The notes under the pieces: generated by a model
Database searches by the model: none
What the model was told of the DNA's origin: nothing
Seen by the model: only the letters and a program-made list of their open reading frames with translations
Translations under genes and position numbers: made by a program
In this document: piece after piece, positions 7,809 through 15,449 of the stretch
Layout of the letters: every line of letters starts with the position of its first letter
Position numbering within the stretch: the stretch's first letter is position 1
Assembly (NCBI GenBank): GCA_021156265.1
Contig: JAJNBR010000036.1
Span: 1-19,857, forward strand
Length of the DNA: 19,857 bases
Reading direction: 5' to 3'
Source of the DNA: Flavipsychrobacter sp.
Lineage (GTDB): Bacteria > Bacteroidota > Bacteroidia > Chitinophagales > Chitinophagaceae

Positions 7809-8267
7809 ATGGGATTATTCCGCAAAAACAAGCCACTGCTTTCTGCTGAAGACCAGGAGAAAGTAGTGGCTTGTATACAGGCTGCTGAAGGCGGTACTAC
7901 AGGCGAGCTTCGGGTATTTCTCGAAAGTCGTTGTGCTTATGTTGACGCTATGGACCGTGCAATTGAGTTATTTGCCGGTTTGCATATGCACGAAACTGAG
8001 CGTCGCAATGCTGTATTGGTGTATATGGCCATCGACGATCACCAGTTTGCCATTATGGGTGACAAAGAGATCTATGAACAGGCCGGCGGACCCCTGTTTT
8101 GGAAAACAGCAGCTGAAGAATTTAAAAACTATTTGAAAGAAGGAAGACTGGCTGAAGGCCTTTGTGTTTGCATCAATGAATTGGGCAAGGCGTTAGCGCA
8201 GCATTTTCCTTACGATCCATCTATTCCGCACAACGAGCTGCCCGACGAAATTGTTTTTGGCAAATGA
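7809..8267 (+). CDS. TPM-domain protein, cytoplasmic form
   Basis: 152 residues with no signal peptide, belonging to the TPM (TLP18.3/Psb32/MOLO-1) domain family. The visible signature is the start LSAEDQEKVVACIQAAEGGTTGELRV..., a strand pattern with RNAVLVYMAIDDHQFAIMGDKEIYEQAGG in the middle, and ALAQHFPYDP near the end. Some family members have been reported as phosphatases and others as assembly or accessory factors; nothing here decides which. It lies between lemA and the secreted TPM gene, whose ATG overlaps this stop (ATGA at 8264-8267). Both TPM proteins are probably made together with LemA. It lacks the Gly-rich tail and membrane helix of its neighbour, so the pair likely acts on opposite sides of the inner membrane (inference). 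Confidence 0.88.
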   Translation: MGLFRKNKPLLSAEDQEKVVACIQAAEGGTTGELRVFLESRCAYVDAMDRAIELFAGLHMHETERRNAVLVYMAIDDHQFAIMGDKEIYEQAGGPLFWKTAAEEFKNYLKEGRLAEGLCVCINELGKALAQHFPYDPSIPHNELPDEIVFGK

Positions 8268-9058
8268 CGATCATGGTGAAACCTGCTTTCCTGAAATACT
8301 CTTTGACGCTATGGGTGATACTGGCGCTTTCATTTCCTTTGCTGGCCCAAAGCGATAAAGATTTTCCGGCTAAACCTATACCGCCCCGCCTGGTCAATGA
8401 CCTCGCGGGAATGATGAGCGCAGATGAGCAGGCACAGCTGGAGCAGAAGCTAGTTGATTTTGATAAGACAACTTCCACACAGATCACAATCGTCACAATC
8501 AGAAATCTTGGTGGCTATGAAGTGGCCCAGTATGCCGTTGAGCTGGGCAATCGCTGGGGTGTGGGTCGTAAGGGTAAAGACAACGGGGTGTTGGTACTTG
8601 CCTCGCTTGATGATCGCGATGTTAACATCTCAACAGGTTATGGCCTTGAAGGTGCTTTGACCGACGCCACAAGCGGCCGTATCATTCGCAATGAGATCGT
8701 CCCTGAGTTTAAGAAAGGCAATTACTATCAGGGTTTCAATAAGGCGGCGGACGCCATTATTGCTGCTACTAAAGGAGAATATACCAACGACGAAAAGGAT
8801 AAAGATGAAGGCAAACGTGGATTTCCGCTGGGTCTTATCATATTCATTGTTATCATTTTGTGGCTCTTCAGTCGTGGCGGTGGACGCGGAGGTGGCGGTT
8901 ATATGAGTCGCCGCGGATACCGGAGCTGGGGTGGGCCGGTCATTTTCGGCGGTTTTGGCGGTGGCAGTAGTAGCTGGGGCGGCGGTGGATCAGGCGGCGG
9001 CTTTGGGGGATTTGGCGGCGGCAGTTTTGGTGGCGGTGGTGCTAGCGGCAGCTGGTAA
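8264..9058 (+). CDS. Secreted/membrane TPM-domain protein (YgcG type)
   Basis: 264 residues with a signal peptide (about 1-29, cleavage near LLAQ-SDKD), a TPM domain (about 40-170: LVNDLAGMMSADEQAQLEQKL, then TQITIVTIRNLGG, RWGVGRKGKDNGVLVLASLDDRDVNISTGYGLEG, IIRNEIVPEFKKGNYYQGF), one transmembrane helix (about 187-202), and a Gly/Ser-rich tail with many GGG runs ending GGGGASGSW. This is the standard YgcG-like layout. The ATG overlaps the TGA of the preceding TPM gene by four bases, which implies translational coupling; a second ATG nine bases on (8273) is an alternative start. The long Gly tail is typical of the family, and its DNA is correspondingly repetitive and GC-rich. Confidence 0.92.
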   Translation: MTIMVKPAFLKYSLTLWVILALSFPLLAQSDKDFPAKPIPPRLVNDLAGMMSADEQAQLEQKLVDFDKTTSTQITIVTIRNLGGYEVAQYAVELGNRWGVGRKGKDNGVLVLASLDDRDVNISTGYGLEGALTDATSGRIIRNEIVPEFKKGNYYQGFNKAADAIIAATKGEYTNDEKDKDEGKRGFPLGLIIFIVIILWLFSRGGGRGGGGYMSRRGYRSWGGPVIFGGFGGGSSSWGGGGSGGGFGGFGGGSFGGGGASGSW

Positions 9059-9155
9059 AATATTACTGAAATTTAACTCGCCTGTTCAGCTTCAACTGCA
9101 ATAAAAGCAGTTACTTCGTCGTTAGTATCACTGCTATGAAACGCGACCTGAACCT

Positions 9156-11858
9156 ATGATACGGACGGCCTTTTTTCTGATTGTGTCTGTATGCTTTTAC
9201 AGCCCGTACCTTGGTGCGCAGCAAGCGCTTTGGGTTACGCAACTCGCCGGCGCGGGTGATGGCGATGGCCGCTCATGCAAAGTAGCTCCTAACGGCAACG
9301 TTTACCTCGCGGGCAGTTTCACAGGCACAATGGATCTTGATCCTTCTCCTTCCAATTTTATTATCAGCAGCAATGGTCAGCGCGATATTTTTCTTGCCTG
9401 CTATACTTCCAATGGAGCGTTTCTTTGGGGATTCAACGCGGGCGGTGCAGGCAATGACTTTGTAAAGAACCTGGCAATAGACGCAAAGAACAATGCCATT
9501 ATCGTCGGCCAGTATCGCGGCTACGGTGTAGATTTTGATCCGGGAGCCAATACCCAAAATTTGAACGCTGTTGGCATAGCCGATGGTTTTGTGGCCGTGT
9601 ATAACGACAAAGGTGCATTTTCGTGGGCGCGCACTATTGGTGGTACAGGTGAGTTTGACGACGCGCATTCAACGGTTGCCGATCCGGCAGGCAACATCTA
9701 TGTTGGGGGTAATTTTCACAATATAATGGATATTGATCCGAATCCCTCGGTAAACACTTATCTGAACAGTAGTTTCGGCACAGCCTTACTCATTAAATAT
9801 TCGCCCTCGGGACAACTGGTATGGGGATTCAATTTTGGCGGGGGCGGCCAGAATGGTGTTGATAATGGAGTATGGGCCATGCAGACGGATGATAAGGGAT
9901 ATTTATACCTGGCCGGCTGTTACATGGGTACCAGCGACTTCGATCCCTCTCCTGCGCAGGCGTTATTGTCCGCCTCGTCAGGTCACGATGGCTTTGTTGT
10001 GAAATATAGTACCGATGGGGTATTTCAACAGGTTACCGATATAAAGGGTTCGGGCAATGAGCAGGCAATAGACCTGGTACTCGATAATAATGATGATATT
10101 TACGTCATAGGCTACACTGAAAGTAACTCGATGAAATTCAGTGCGTCGACCGGCTTACATACAAGACCTGCCGGGAGCGATAAGTCTAATGTGTTCATTG
10201 CGCGGTACGGCAAAAACGGGCAGCTAAAGTGGGGGCATATATTAGGCGGAGCGGAAACAGATTTCGGGTGGAGCATAGCCGTTGCAAATAACTTCGTGTA
10301 TTGCACGGGATATTTTCAGAATACCGTTGATTTTGATCCTTCCGTTAATACAGGCAGCCTAACTTCCGGGGGCAAAAATGATATCTTCCTTGTGCGTTAC
10401 AGTCTGGACGGAGATTACATTTGCTCATTCAATACCGGCGACGGCGAGCATGACAATGCCTATAAGCTTAGTGCGGACAAGTCCGGCAATCTATACCTGT
10501 CAGGGTATTTTTCTCCCGGCAATGTAGATTTTGGTCCGTTCGCCAGCTCTCATGTCAGGAATAGCACCGGTGGTGCAGACGTCTTTCTGGCGAAATACGA
10601 CTGGAGCAACACCTACACACCTCCTTCGGGCCACCTGGTAGGCGATACAGTGTGTGAAGGAGATGAGGCGTTCCTGCAATTTATTGCCACTGCAGGCGCA
10701 GGCCCCTTCCTGCTTACCTATACGGACGGTACCACGGTGATTACTCAAAACGTTTTGGAAAGCGGGGAGAAGTTTTCAGTTCCGGGGCGCGCTACGAAGA
10801 CGAAGCAATATACCCTAACCAGCCTCAAAAACCAGTCGCCATGTACCCCGCCCGGTACAGGTACCGGTGCCAGCATTTGGGTGAACCCGAAGCCTGCTGC
10901 TGATGCAGGGGCTGATACAGCCATATGCCCCGGTGCTACCATTCGGCTGAAAGGTGCAGGAGGACTTACTTATCGTTGGTTTCCAACCGATGGCCTGTCA
11001 GATGCTACAGTTCCGGAACCTGATGTGACGGTCTATCAAACCACGGCTTACCATCTAGTGGTTACTAATGAATATGGGTGTGTGGACACAGGTACTGTTA
11101 CAGTAGCCATCAGGCCGGCCGATTTTAAAGTAAAGGAGATCAATGATGTGTGCATTGGCGATACCATTACTCTAAATGCCTCAGGAGGAGATGTTTACGA
11201 GTGGTTACCTACAGATTCTCTTTATCCTGCATCCAGTCCTGTACCGCATGTGTGGGTAAAGCTAAGCCGTGAGTACACCGTGCACATAAAAGACACCGTG
11301 TGCGGCAGGGAAGCTTTCTTAAGAGCAAGGGTTGAGGTGCACCCGCTGCCTGAGGTAAAGATCTACATAGCAAAGGATATGGATTGCGGCCTGGATCATG
11401 CCCAGCTTGGCGCCATGGGGGCGTTAACCTATACCTGGCATCCAGCAGACGATCTGACTAATCCTAATGAACAATTTACCCATGCACGTCCGGTGTCAAA
11501 TACATTATATACAGTGACGGGTACGGATAACTGGGGCTGCCGCAACCTGGATACAGCTGAAATAAAAGTTTTTAGTGGTAAGGGTAGGTTGTTTGCTCCC
11601 GATGCCTTTACTCCAAACCTTGATGGTAAAAACGACTGCTACCGGGTACACATTCCGGGCGAGGTAACCGATTTCGAGCTGTCGATAGCTAATCGCTGGG
11701 GGCAGGAGGTGTTTCACACTGGTGACTTTTCCAAATGCTGGGATGGTAATTTCAACGGACAGCAGGCAGAGTTAGGCACCTATTTTTATTTTTACAAGGC
11801 GAGATCCAGTATTTGTGATGACCTCTGGGGTAAGGGTGATCTGCAACTTATACGTTGA
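9156..11858 (+). CDS. Secreted seven-repeat propeller protein with T9SS (CHU_C) C-terminal domain
   Basis: 900 residues. Signal peptide 1-21. Residues 24-482 hold seven repeats about 66 residues apart, each with a (V/M)DFDP-like motif at about 59, 125, 191, 260, 326, 391 and 457 (the fifth and seventh degenerate), followed by FLxxY or FVxxY and an xxxWGxxxGG segment. Seven blades suggest a complete beta-propeller of the SBBP kind. Four Ig-like modules follow (about 494-576, 578-652, 655-728, 732-806), with paired Cys and the Gly-x-x-YxWxP-TDxL pattern. The end (812-900; LFAPDAFTPNLDGKND, ANRWGQEVF, WDGNFNG, GTYFYFY) is the gliding-motility/CHU_C domain used for type IX secretion. The protein is thus probably exported to the cell surface or released. 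Its ligand is unknown. It is a single gene. Confidence 0.93.
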   Translation: MIRTAFFLIVSVCFYSPYLGAQQALWVTQLAGAGDGDGRSCKVAPNGNVYLAGSFTGTMDLDPSPSNFIISSNGQRDIFLACYTSNGAFLWGFNAGGAGNDFVKNLAIDAKNNAIIVGQYRGYGVDFDPGANTQNLNAVGIADGFVAVYNDKGAFSWARTIGGTGEFDDAHSTVADPAGNIYVGGNFHNIMDIDPNPSVNTYLNSSFGTALLIKYSPSGQLVWGFNFGGGGQNGVDNGVWAMQTDDKGYLYLAGCYMGTSDFDPSPAQALLSASSGHDGFVVKYSTDGVFQQVTDIKGSGNEQAIDLVLDNNDDIYVIGYTESNSMKFSASTGLHTRPAGSDKSNVFIARYGKNGQLKWGHILGGAETDFGWSIAVANNFVYCTGYFQNTVDFDPSVNTGSLTSGGKNDIFLVRYSLDGDYICSFNTGDGEHDNAYKLSADKSGNLYLSGYFSPGNVDFGPFASSHVRNSTGGADVFLAKYDWSNTYTPPSGHLVGDTVCEGDEAFLQFIATAGAGPFLLTYTDGTTVITQNVLESGEKFSVPGRATKTKQYTLTSLKNQSPCTPPGTGTGASIWVNPKPAADAGADTAICPGATIRLKGAGGLTYRWFPTDGLSDATVPEPDVTVYQTTAYHLVVTNEYGCVDTGTVTVAIRPADFKVKEINDVCIGDTITLNASGGDVYEWLPTDSLYPASSPVPHVWVKLSREYTVHIKDTVCGREAFLRARVEVHPLPEVKIYIAKDMDCGLDHAQLGAMGALTYTWHPADDLTNPNEQFTHARPVSNTLYTVTGTDNWGCRNLDTAEIKVFSGKGRLFAPDAFTPNLDGKNDCYRVHIPGEVTDFELSIANRWGQEVFHTGDFSKCWDGNFNGQQAELGTYFYFYKARSSICDDLWGKGDLQLIR

Positions 11859-11933
11859 TTTTGTATATGTAGTAGTATGCATGCAAAGACCATTTTATTT
11901 ACATAGGCCCTTCCCCTTTGGGCATTTATTTCC

Positions 11934-11941
11934 TACCTTTG
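11934..11941 (+). promoter_or_regulatory. Bacteroidota -7 promoter box TACCTTTG for ctaB operon
   Basis: TACCTTTG matches TAnnTTTG exactly and lies 26 bases before the ATG of ctaB, in the 109-base gap after the secreted-protein gene. A TTTG at 11917-11920 is closer than the usual -33 spacing, so the upstream element is uncertain. The short distance supports the ctaB start at 11968 rather than an earlier one, and suggests that the oxidase accessory genes are transcribed from here. Confidence 0.6.
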
Positions 11942-11967
11942 CCCAACTTTTCAAATTACTCCCGATA

Positions 11968-12867
11968 ATGTTGCGTGAAGCCCGTCTTAGAGCTAAATGG
12001 CACTTGTTGTTATTGTCTCGTTTTAGGGATTATGCCCAGTTGCTGAAACCCAACCTGAGTTTCATGGTGGTTTTTTCAAGTGTAGTGGGCTATCTGCTGG
12101 CCCCGGGGGTTCAGTTCGACTGGTTCAATGTTACTATCCTGTTCATTGGTGGTGTGCTGGTAACAGGCGCAGCTAATACTATCAATCAGATATTGGAACG
12201 TCACAGCGATGCTTTTATGAAGCGTACAATGTCGCGTCCTATGCCGGATGGCCGCATGGGTATTGCAGAAGCGTGGGCGTTGGCTACGGTTGCCGGACTG
12301 CTAGGCACCTGGATGCTAAGCTATTTCTTCAATCCGCTGGCAGGCTTACTAAGCTTTGTTTCTTTGTTATTATATGCATTTGCCTACACACCTATGAAAA
12401 AAGTGCACCCGGTTGCGGTGCTGATCGGTGCTATCCCCGGCGCATTACCTCCGCTTATCGGCTGGGTAGCTGCTACAGGTAGCATGGGTGTAGGTGGCTG
12501 GATCTTATTCATGATACAATTCCTCTGGCAGTTCCCGCACTTCTGGGCTATAGCCTGGGTTGGGTATGAAGATTATCTGAAGGCCGGCATCCGCATGCTT
12601 CCTTCCAGCCAGGGCAGGACCCGTTTCACCGGTTTGCAGTGTATGTTTTACAGCATCGTGCTGATACCTATGGCCATCATGCCCCGTATGGTAGGCATGA
12701 CAGGCAATATCGGCATGTGGATCACAATGGCTTGCGGGGTATTCTATTTTATCGCGTCTATCTATTTTTATATACAAAACGACCACAAGTCAGCTAAAAG
12801 GGTGATGTTCTCATCGTTCATATACCTGCCGGTTGTACTGTTGGCTTTGTTATTTGATAAACTTTAA
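11968..12867 (+). CDS. ctaB: Protoheme IX farnesyltransferase (heme O synthase)
   Basis: Integral membrane UbiA-superfamily prenyltransferase that adds a farnesyl group to heme B, giving heme O for aa3/bo3 oxidases. The ATG at 11968 gives 299 residues, the usual size; the open frame extends back to 11815 inside the previous gene, but that part is not family-like and lies ahead of the promoter box. The first Asp-rich motif reads NQILERHSD (N73, E77, D81) followed by MKRTMSRPMPDGRM (84-97); having Glu in the first acidic position resembles COX10. The second half shows KKVHPVAVLIGAIPGALPPLIGW and HFWAIAWVGYEDYLKAGIRMLP. About eight or nine helices are predicted by eye. It heads the oxidase accessory operon; heme A synthase is not in the window. 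Confidence 0.93.
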   Translation: MLREARLRAKWHLLLLSRFRDYAQLLKPNLSFMVVFSSVVGYLLAPGVQFDWFNVTILFIGGVLVTGAANTINQILERHSDAFMKRTMSRPMPDGRMGIAEAWALATVAGLLGTWMLSYFFNPLAGLLSFVSLLLYAFAYTPMKKVHPVAVLIGAIPGALPPLIGWVAATGSMGVGGWILFMIQFLWQFPHFWAIAWVGYEDYLKAGIRMLPSSQGRTRFTGLQCMFYSIVLIPMAIMPRMVGMTGNIGMWITMACGVFYFIASIYFYIQNDHKSAKRVMFSSFIYLPVVLLALLFDKL

Positions 12868-12880
12868 TTTTTCTTGATTT

Positions 12881-13450
12881 ATGGAAGGGGTTGCTTCAGA
12901 AGTGCAGAGAAAGAAAATTCATCCGCAGAAATTTGCTTTATGGATAGCCATCGCGAGCATCATCATGATGTTTGCAGGCCTTACCAGCGCCTACATCGTA
13001 CGCCAGGCACAGGGTAACTGGAGAACGTATTCTCTGCCCGTTACTTTTTGGATATCCACGGGCGTTATATTGCTGAGCAGCGGAACTATGGCACTGGCGG
13101 TTAATGCATTCAAAAAGCGGTACATGCCACGCTATCGTATGCTCATCATTGCTACGCTGATACTGGGTTCGCTTTTTACCGCCTTGCAATACATCGGTTT
13201 CCAGCAGTTATATACCAGCAATATCCGTGTAGACGGTAATCCAAGCGAGTCATTCCTGTTTATTATTGCGGGTTTGCACTTATTGCATATCATGGGTGGC
13301 ATTTTTGCATTATTGTTTGTATTTTTCCGCGCCTTTAGAACAAGGGTAAAGGTCTACAATGCTACTGGACTGGAGATAGTAGCCACCTACTGGCACTTCG
13401 TAGATGTATTGTGGATTTATTTATTTATGTTCTTTCTGGCAAATCAATAA
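12881..13450 (+). CDS. Cytochrome c oxidase subunit III family, short form
   Basis: Heme-copper oxidase subunit III family membrane protein, 189 residues with five hydrophobic helices (about 17-39, 52-72, 87-107, 125-147, 165-187). Family marks are HPQKFALWIAIASIIMMFAGLTSAYIVRQ near the start, FIIAGLHLLHIMGG in the fourth helix, and the ending GLEIVATYWHFVDVLWIYLFMFF (the YWHFVDxxW motif). Subunit III carries no metal centre and is thought to guide oxygen and stabilise the complex. It starts 13 bases after ctaB. A second, longer subunit III gene follows; such tandem paralogues are common in Bacteroidota oxidase clusters. Confidence 0.9.
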   Translation: MEGVASEVQRKKIHPQKFALWIAIASIIMMFAGLTSAYIVRQAQGNWRTYSLPVTFWISTGVILLSSGTMALAVNAFKKRYMPRYRMLIIATLILGSLFTALQYIGFQQLYTSNIRVDGNPSESFLFIIAGLHLLHIMGGIFALLFVFFRAFRTRVKVYNATGLEIVATYWHFVDVLWIYLFMFFLANQ

Positions 13451-13504
13451 AGTATTTTCGAAATTCGCACGCAAATTCACAGCAACAGCAACTTAAATTA
13501 ATTT

Positions 13505-14251
13505 ATGGCACATTCAGCTACAGCAGCAGCGGAAACAAAAGTATGGGGTGGTGGACGCTCACCGTTCAACGTGAGCTACGGGAAAATGATGATGTGGTTT
13601 TTCCTGCTATCGGATGCGTTTACATTTGGCGCTTTCCTAATCTCTTACGGTACTACGCGTTTCTTTAGCGCTGTATGGCCAGATCCTAATCATGTGTTCC
13701 ATGCATTCCCATTCATGGGCCATGCAAACCTGCCGCTCCTGTTCGTGAGCTTGATGACTTTTATCCTGATCATGTCTTCGGTAACTATGGTGCTCGCGGT
13801 ACACGCAGGTCACTACGGCGATCGTCAGGGCGTTATCAAATGGTTGCTTTGGACGATCATCGGTGGTATCGCGTTCCTTAGCTGCCAGGCCTGGGAGTGG
13901 ACACACTTACATCACCAGGGTGCATGGTGGGGTTCTTTCACAGACGCCAATGCGCCGCTTGAGTCGATCAAGGGCTTTTTTAACATGAACGATGCCAAGG
14001 TGGCTGCCGCCCTGCCGGGACATGGCATGCAGGCCACGCACGATTTCTATAACTATTTCTTTACGATCACCGGTTTTCACGGTGGCCACGTTGCCAGCGG
14101 TGTGGTTTTCCTCATCATGGTGCTGATCAATACCGTTAACGGTACTTATGATCGTCGCGGACACTACGAAATGGTGGAGAAGATCGGTCTCTACTGGCAC
14201 TTTGTAGATCTCGTTTGGGTATTCGTATTCACTTGCTTCTATCTGTTATAA
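13505..14251 (+). CDS. ctaE: Cytochrome c oxidase subunit III
   Basis: Second subunit III of the oxidase cluster, 248 residues. It begins with a hydrophilic stretch, then NVSYGKMMMWFFLLSDAFTFGAFLISYG (first helix), LFVSLMTFILIMSSVTMVLAVHAG (second), WLLWTIIGGIAFLSCQAWEWTHL (third, with the conserved Q-x-x-E-W), FFTITGFHGGHVASGVVFLIMVLIN (fourth) and the family ending EKIGLYWHFVDLVWVFVFTCFYLL. It lies 54 bases after the first subunit III gene. The loop after the third helix (about 135-180) is longer than in the short paralogue. I use the symbol ctaE only as the general name for subunit III; which of the two paralogues corresponds to classical CtaE is not settled by the sequence. Confidence 0.9.
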   Translation: MAHSATAAAETKVWGGGRSPFNVSYGKMMMWFFLLSDAFTFGAFLISYGTTRFFSAVWPDPNHVFHAFPFMGHANLPLLFVSLMTFILIMSSVTMVLAVHAGHYGDRQGVIKWLLWTIIGGIAFLSCQAWEWTHLHHQGAWWGSFTDANAPLESIKGFFNMNDAKVAAALPGHGMQATHDFYNYFFTITGFHGGHVASGVVFLIMVLINTVNGTYDRRGHYEMVEKIGLYWHFVDLVWVFVFTCFYLL

Positions 14252-14276
14252 TCACTACTAAACTAACTACTAGATA

Positions 14277-14696
14277 ATGTCACAGCATCATCATACCGAA
14301 GATAATATTCAGCACCTGTACGAAGGAGATCAGTCAAAACTGTACTCTGGCGTAATGCAACACCATACCGACATCAATTCTGCTGAAAGCAAAAAACAAG
14401 TGGGCCGCATCTGGAAAGTATTCTGGATACTTCTGGCGGTTACCGTTGTAGAGGTACTGTTGGGTATGTATTTCAGCTATAGCATACCTAAAGGCATCCT
14501 GAACACACTGTTCCTCGTACTGACTCTGTTCAAAGCAGGTTACATTGTTGCAGTATTCATGCACCTTGGCGACGAAGTAAAGAGCTTCCTGATCACTGTA
14601 TTGATCCCTTTAACACTGTTTATTTGGTTCATTATCGCGTTCCTTGCCGACGGTGGCTTCTGGCTGCACATGAATAGTACTGCCCCAATGCGCTAA
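14277..14696 (+). CDS. Cytochrome c oxidase subunit IV family protein
   Basis: 139 residues, with a His-rich hydrophilic N-terminus (1-45) followed by three helices at about 48-66, 74-95 and 101-122. The pattern IWKVFWILLAVTVVEVLLG, then LFLVLTLFKAGYIVAVFMHLGDE, matches the prokaryotic subunit IV (CyoD/CtaF-like) family, where F-K-A-x-Y-I-V-x-x-F-M-H-L is the most conserved stretch. It is a small structural subunit without a metal centre. It follows the subunit III genes by 25 bases and precedes the SCO gene by 15 bases, and is the last structural subunit before the assembly genes. Confidence 0.88.
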   Translation: MSQHHHTEDNIQHLYEGDQSKLYSGVMQHHTDINSAESKKQVGRIWKVFWILLAVTVVEVLLGMYFSYSIPKGILNTLFLVLTLFKAGYIVAVFMHLGDEVKSFLITVLIPLTLFIWFIIAFLADGGFWLHMNSTAPMR

Positions 14697-14711
14697 TGCT
14701 TTAAAAGATAG

Positions 14712-15431
14712 ATGAGCAGAAAAGTTTTGAATAAAAAATTTCCTTTAGGAATAGCGGTAGCGGTTTTGCTACCGCTATCTCTTTTTTTACTGGCTAAGGC
14801 ACTGAATAAAGGTAAAGTCGATCTGCCTGATTACTATCTGCCTGAGGGAGTAGAAACCCGGGTAGAGGATGGCAAAACCATCACAGATACGGTATATCGC
14901 CAGGTTAGTGACATCACCCTAACCAACCAGTTGGGAAACAGGGTTTCTCTAAATAAAGATTTGGCAGGTAAGGTTGTGGTTGTCAATTTCTTCTTTGCGC
15001 GATGTCCGTCAGTATGCCCCAGGCTGACTACCAACATGAAGCTATTGCAAAATGCATTCCGTAAGAATGCCAGGAAGCGCGATGCGTTGGAAACAGATGT
15101 GCAACTGGTCTCCATAACTGTGAACCCCGAACATGATTCGTTCCCGGTGCTGCGCGCGTATGCCGATCGCTTTGGTGTAAATCATGACCACTGGTGGTTC
15201 CTGACCGGCAGCAAGCAGGATATTTACGACTTTGGCCGGAACGAGCTGCGTGTGTCTGTACAGCCAACCGAGGGTGGAGCGGATGATTTCATGCACACCG
15301 AAAAAATAGTGCTGATAGACAAAGACAGGTATATACGCGGTTATTACGATGGCCTGGACAGCGTAGAAATAAAACGCTGTGCCGATGACGTGGTGTTGCT
15401 GAAGCTGGAGAAGAAGAAAAAAAAGAAGTAA
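14712..15431 (+). CDS. SCO1/SenC-type copper chaperone
   Basis: SCO family protein that delivers copper to, or reduces, the CuA site of cytochrome oxidase subunit II. The 239 residues comprise an N-terminal anchor helix (about 11-28) and a thioredoxin-fold domain facing the periplasm (about 60-225). The copper ligands are visible: C98-P-S-V-C102 in NFFFARCPSVCPRL, and H195 in DDFMHTEKIVLID. It ends in a run of six Lys (EKKKKKK) encoded by an A-rich tract just before the stop. The codons for the anchor helix form a hairpin followed by seven T, which resembles an intrinsic terminator (listed separately). Together with DUF420 and the small CxxC protein it makes up the assembly part of the oxidase cluster. 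Confidence 0.93.
   Translation: MSRKVLNKKFPLGIAVAVLLPLSLFLLAKALNKGKVDLPDYYLPEGVETRVEDGKTITDTVYRQVSDITLTNQLGNRVSLNKDLAGKVVVVNFFFARCPSVCPRLTTNMKLLQNAFRKNARKRDALETDVQLVSITVNPEHDSFPVLRAYADRFGVNHDHWWFLTGSKQDIYDFGRNELRVSVQPTEGGADDFMHTEKIVLIDKDRYIRGYYDGLDSVEIKRCADDVVLLKLEKKKKKK
14751..14788 (+). terminator. Terminator-like hairpin inside the SCO coding sequence
   Basis: A perfect 11-bp stem ATAGCGGTAGC / GCTACCGCTAT (14751-14761 with 14768-14778) with a 6-base loop, followed by CTC and seven T (14782-14788). Its form is that of an intrinsic terminator, yet it covers codons 14-26 of the SCO gene, encoding the membrane anchor. It could thin transcription between the oxidase subunits and the assembly genes; ribosomes translating SCO would tend to suppress it. 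The structure is seen; the activity is inferred. Confidence 0.55.
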
Positions 15432-15449
15432 CGACTAATACGTATCAAA

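Noticed and set aside
8870..9055. Gly-codon-rich DNA repeats as a satellite or mobile repeat
   Set aside because: They are explained by the Gly/Ser-rich tail that is standard for YgcG-type TPM proteins.
9094..9112. Inverted repeat AACTGC/GCAGTT after the second TPM gene as a terminator
   Set aside because: The stem is only 6 bp and is followed by ACTTCG, not a T run; I see no reliable terminator there.
11815..11967. N-terminal extension of ctaB starting inside the preceding gene
   Set aside because: The added 51 residues do not look like heme O synthase, overlap the end of the secreted-protein gene, and lie upstream of the TACCTTTG promoter box. The ATG at 11968 gives the usual length.
12881..14251. 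Tandem subunit III genes as a recent duplication
   Set aside because: The two proteins differ greatly in length and sequence, sharing mainly the YWHFVD motif; paired divergent subunit III genes are the norm in Bacteroidota oxidase clusters.
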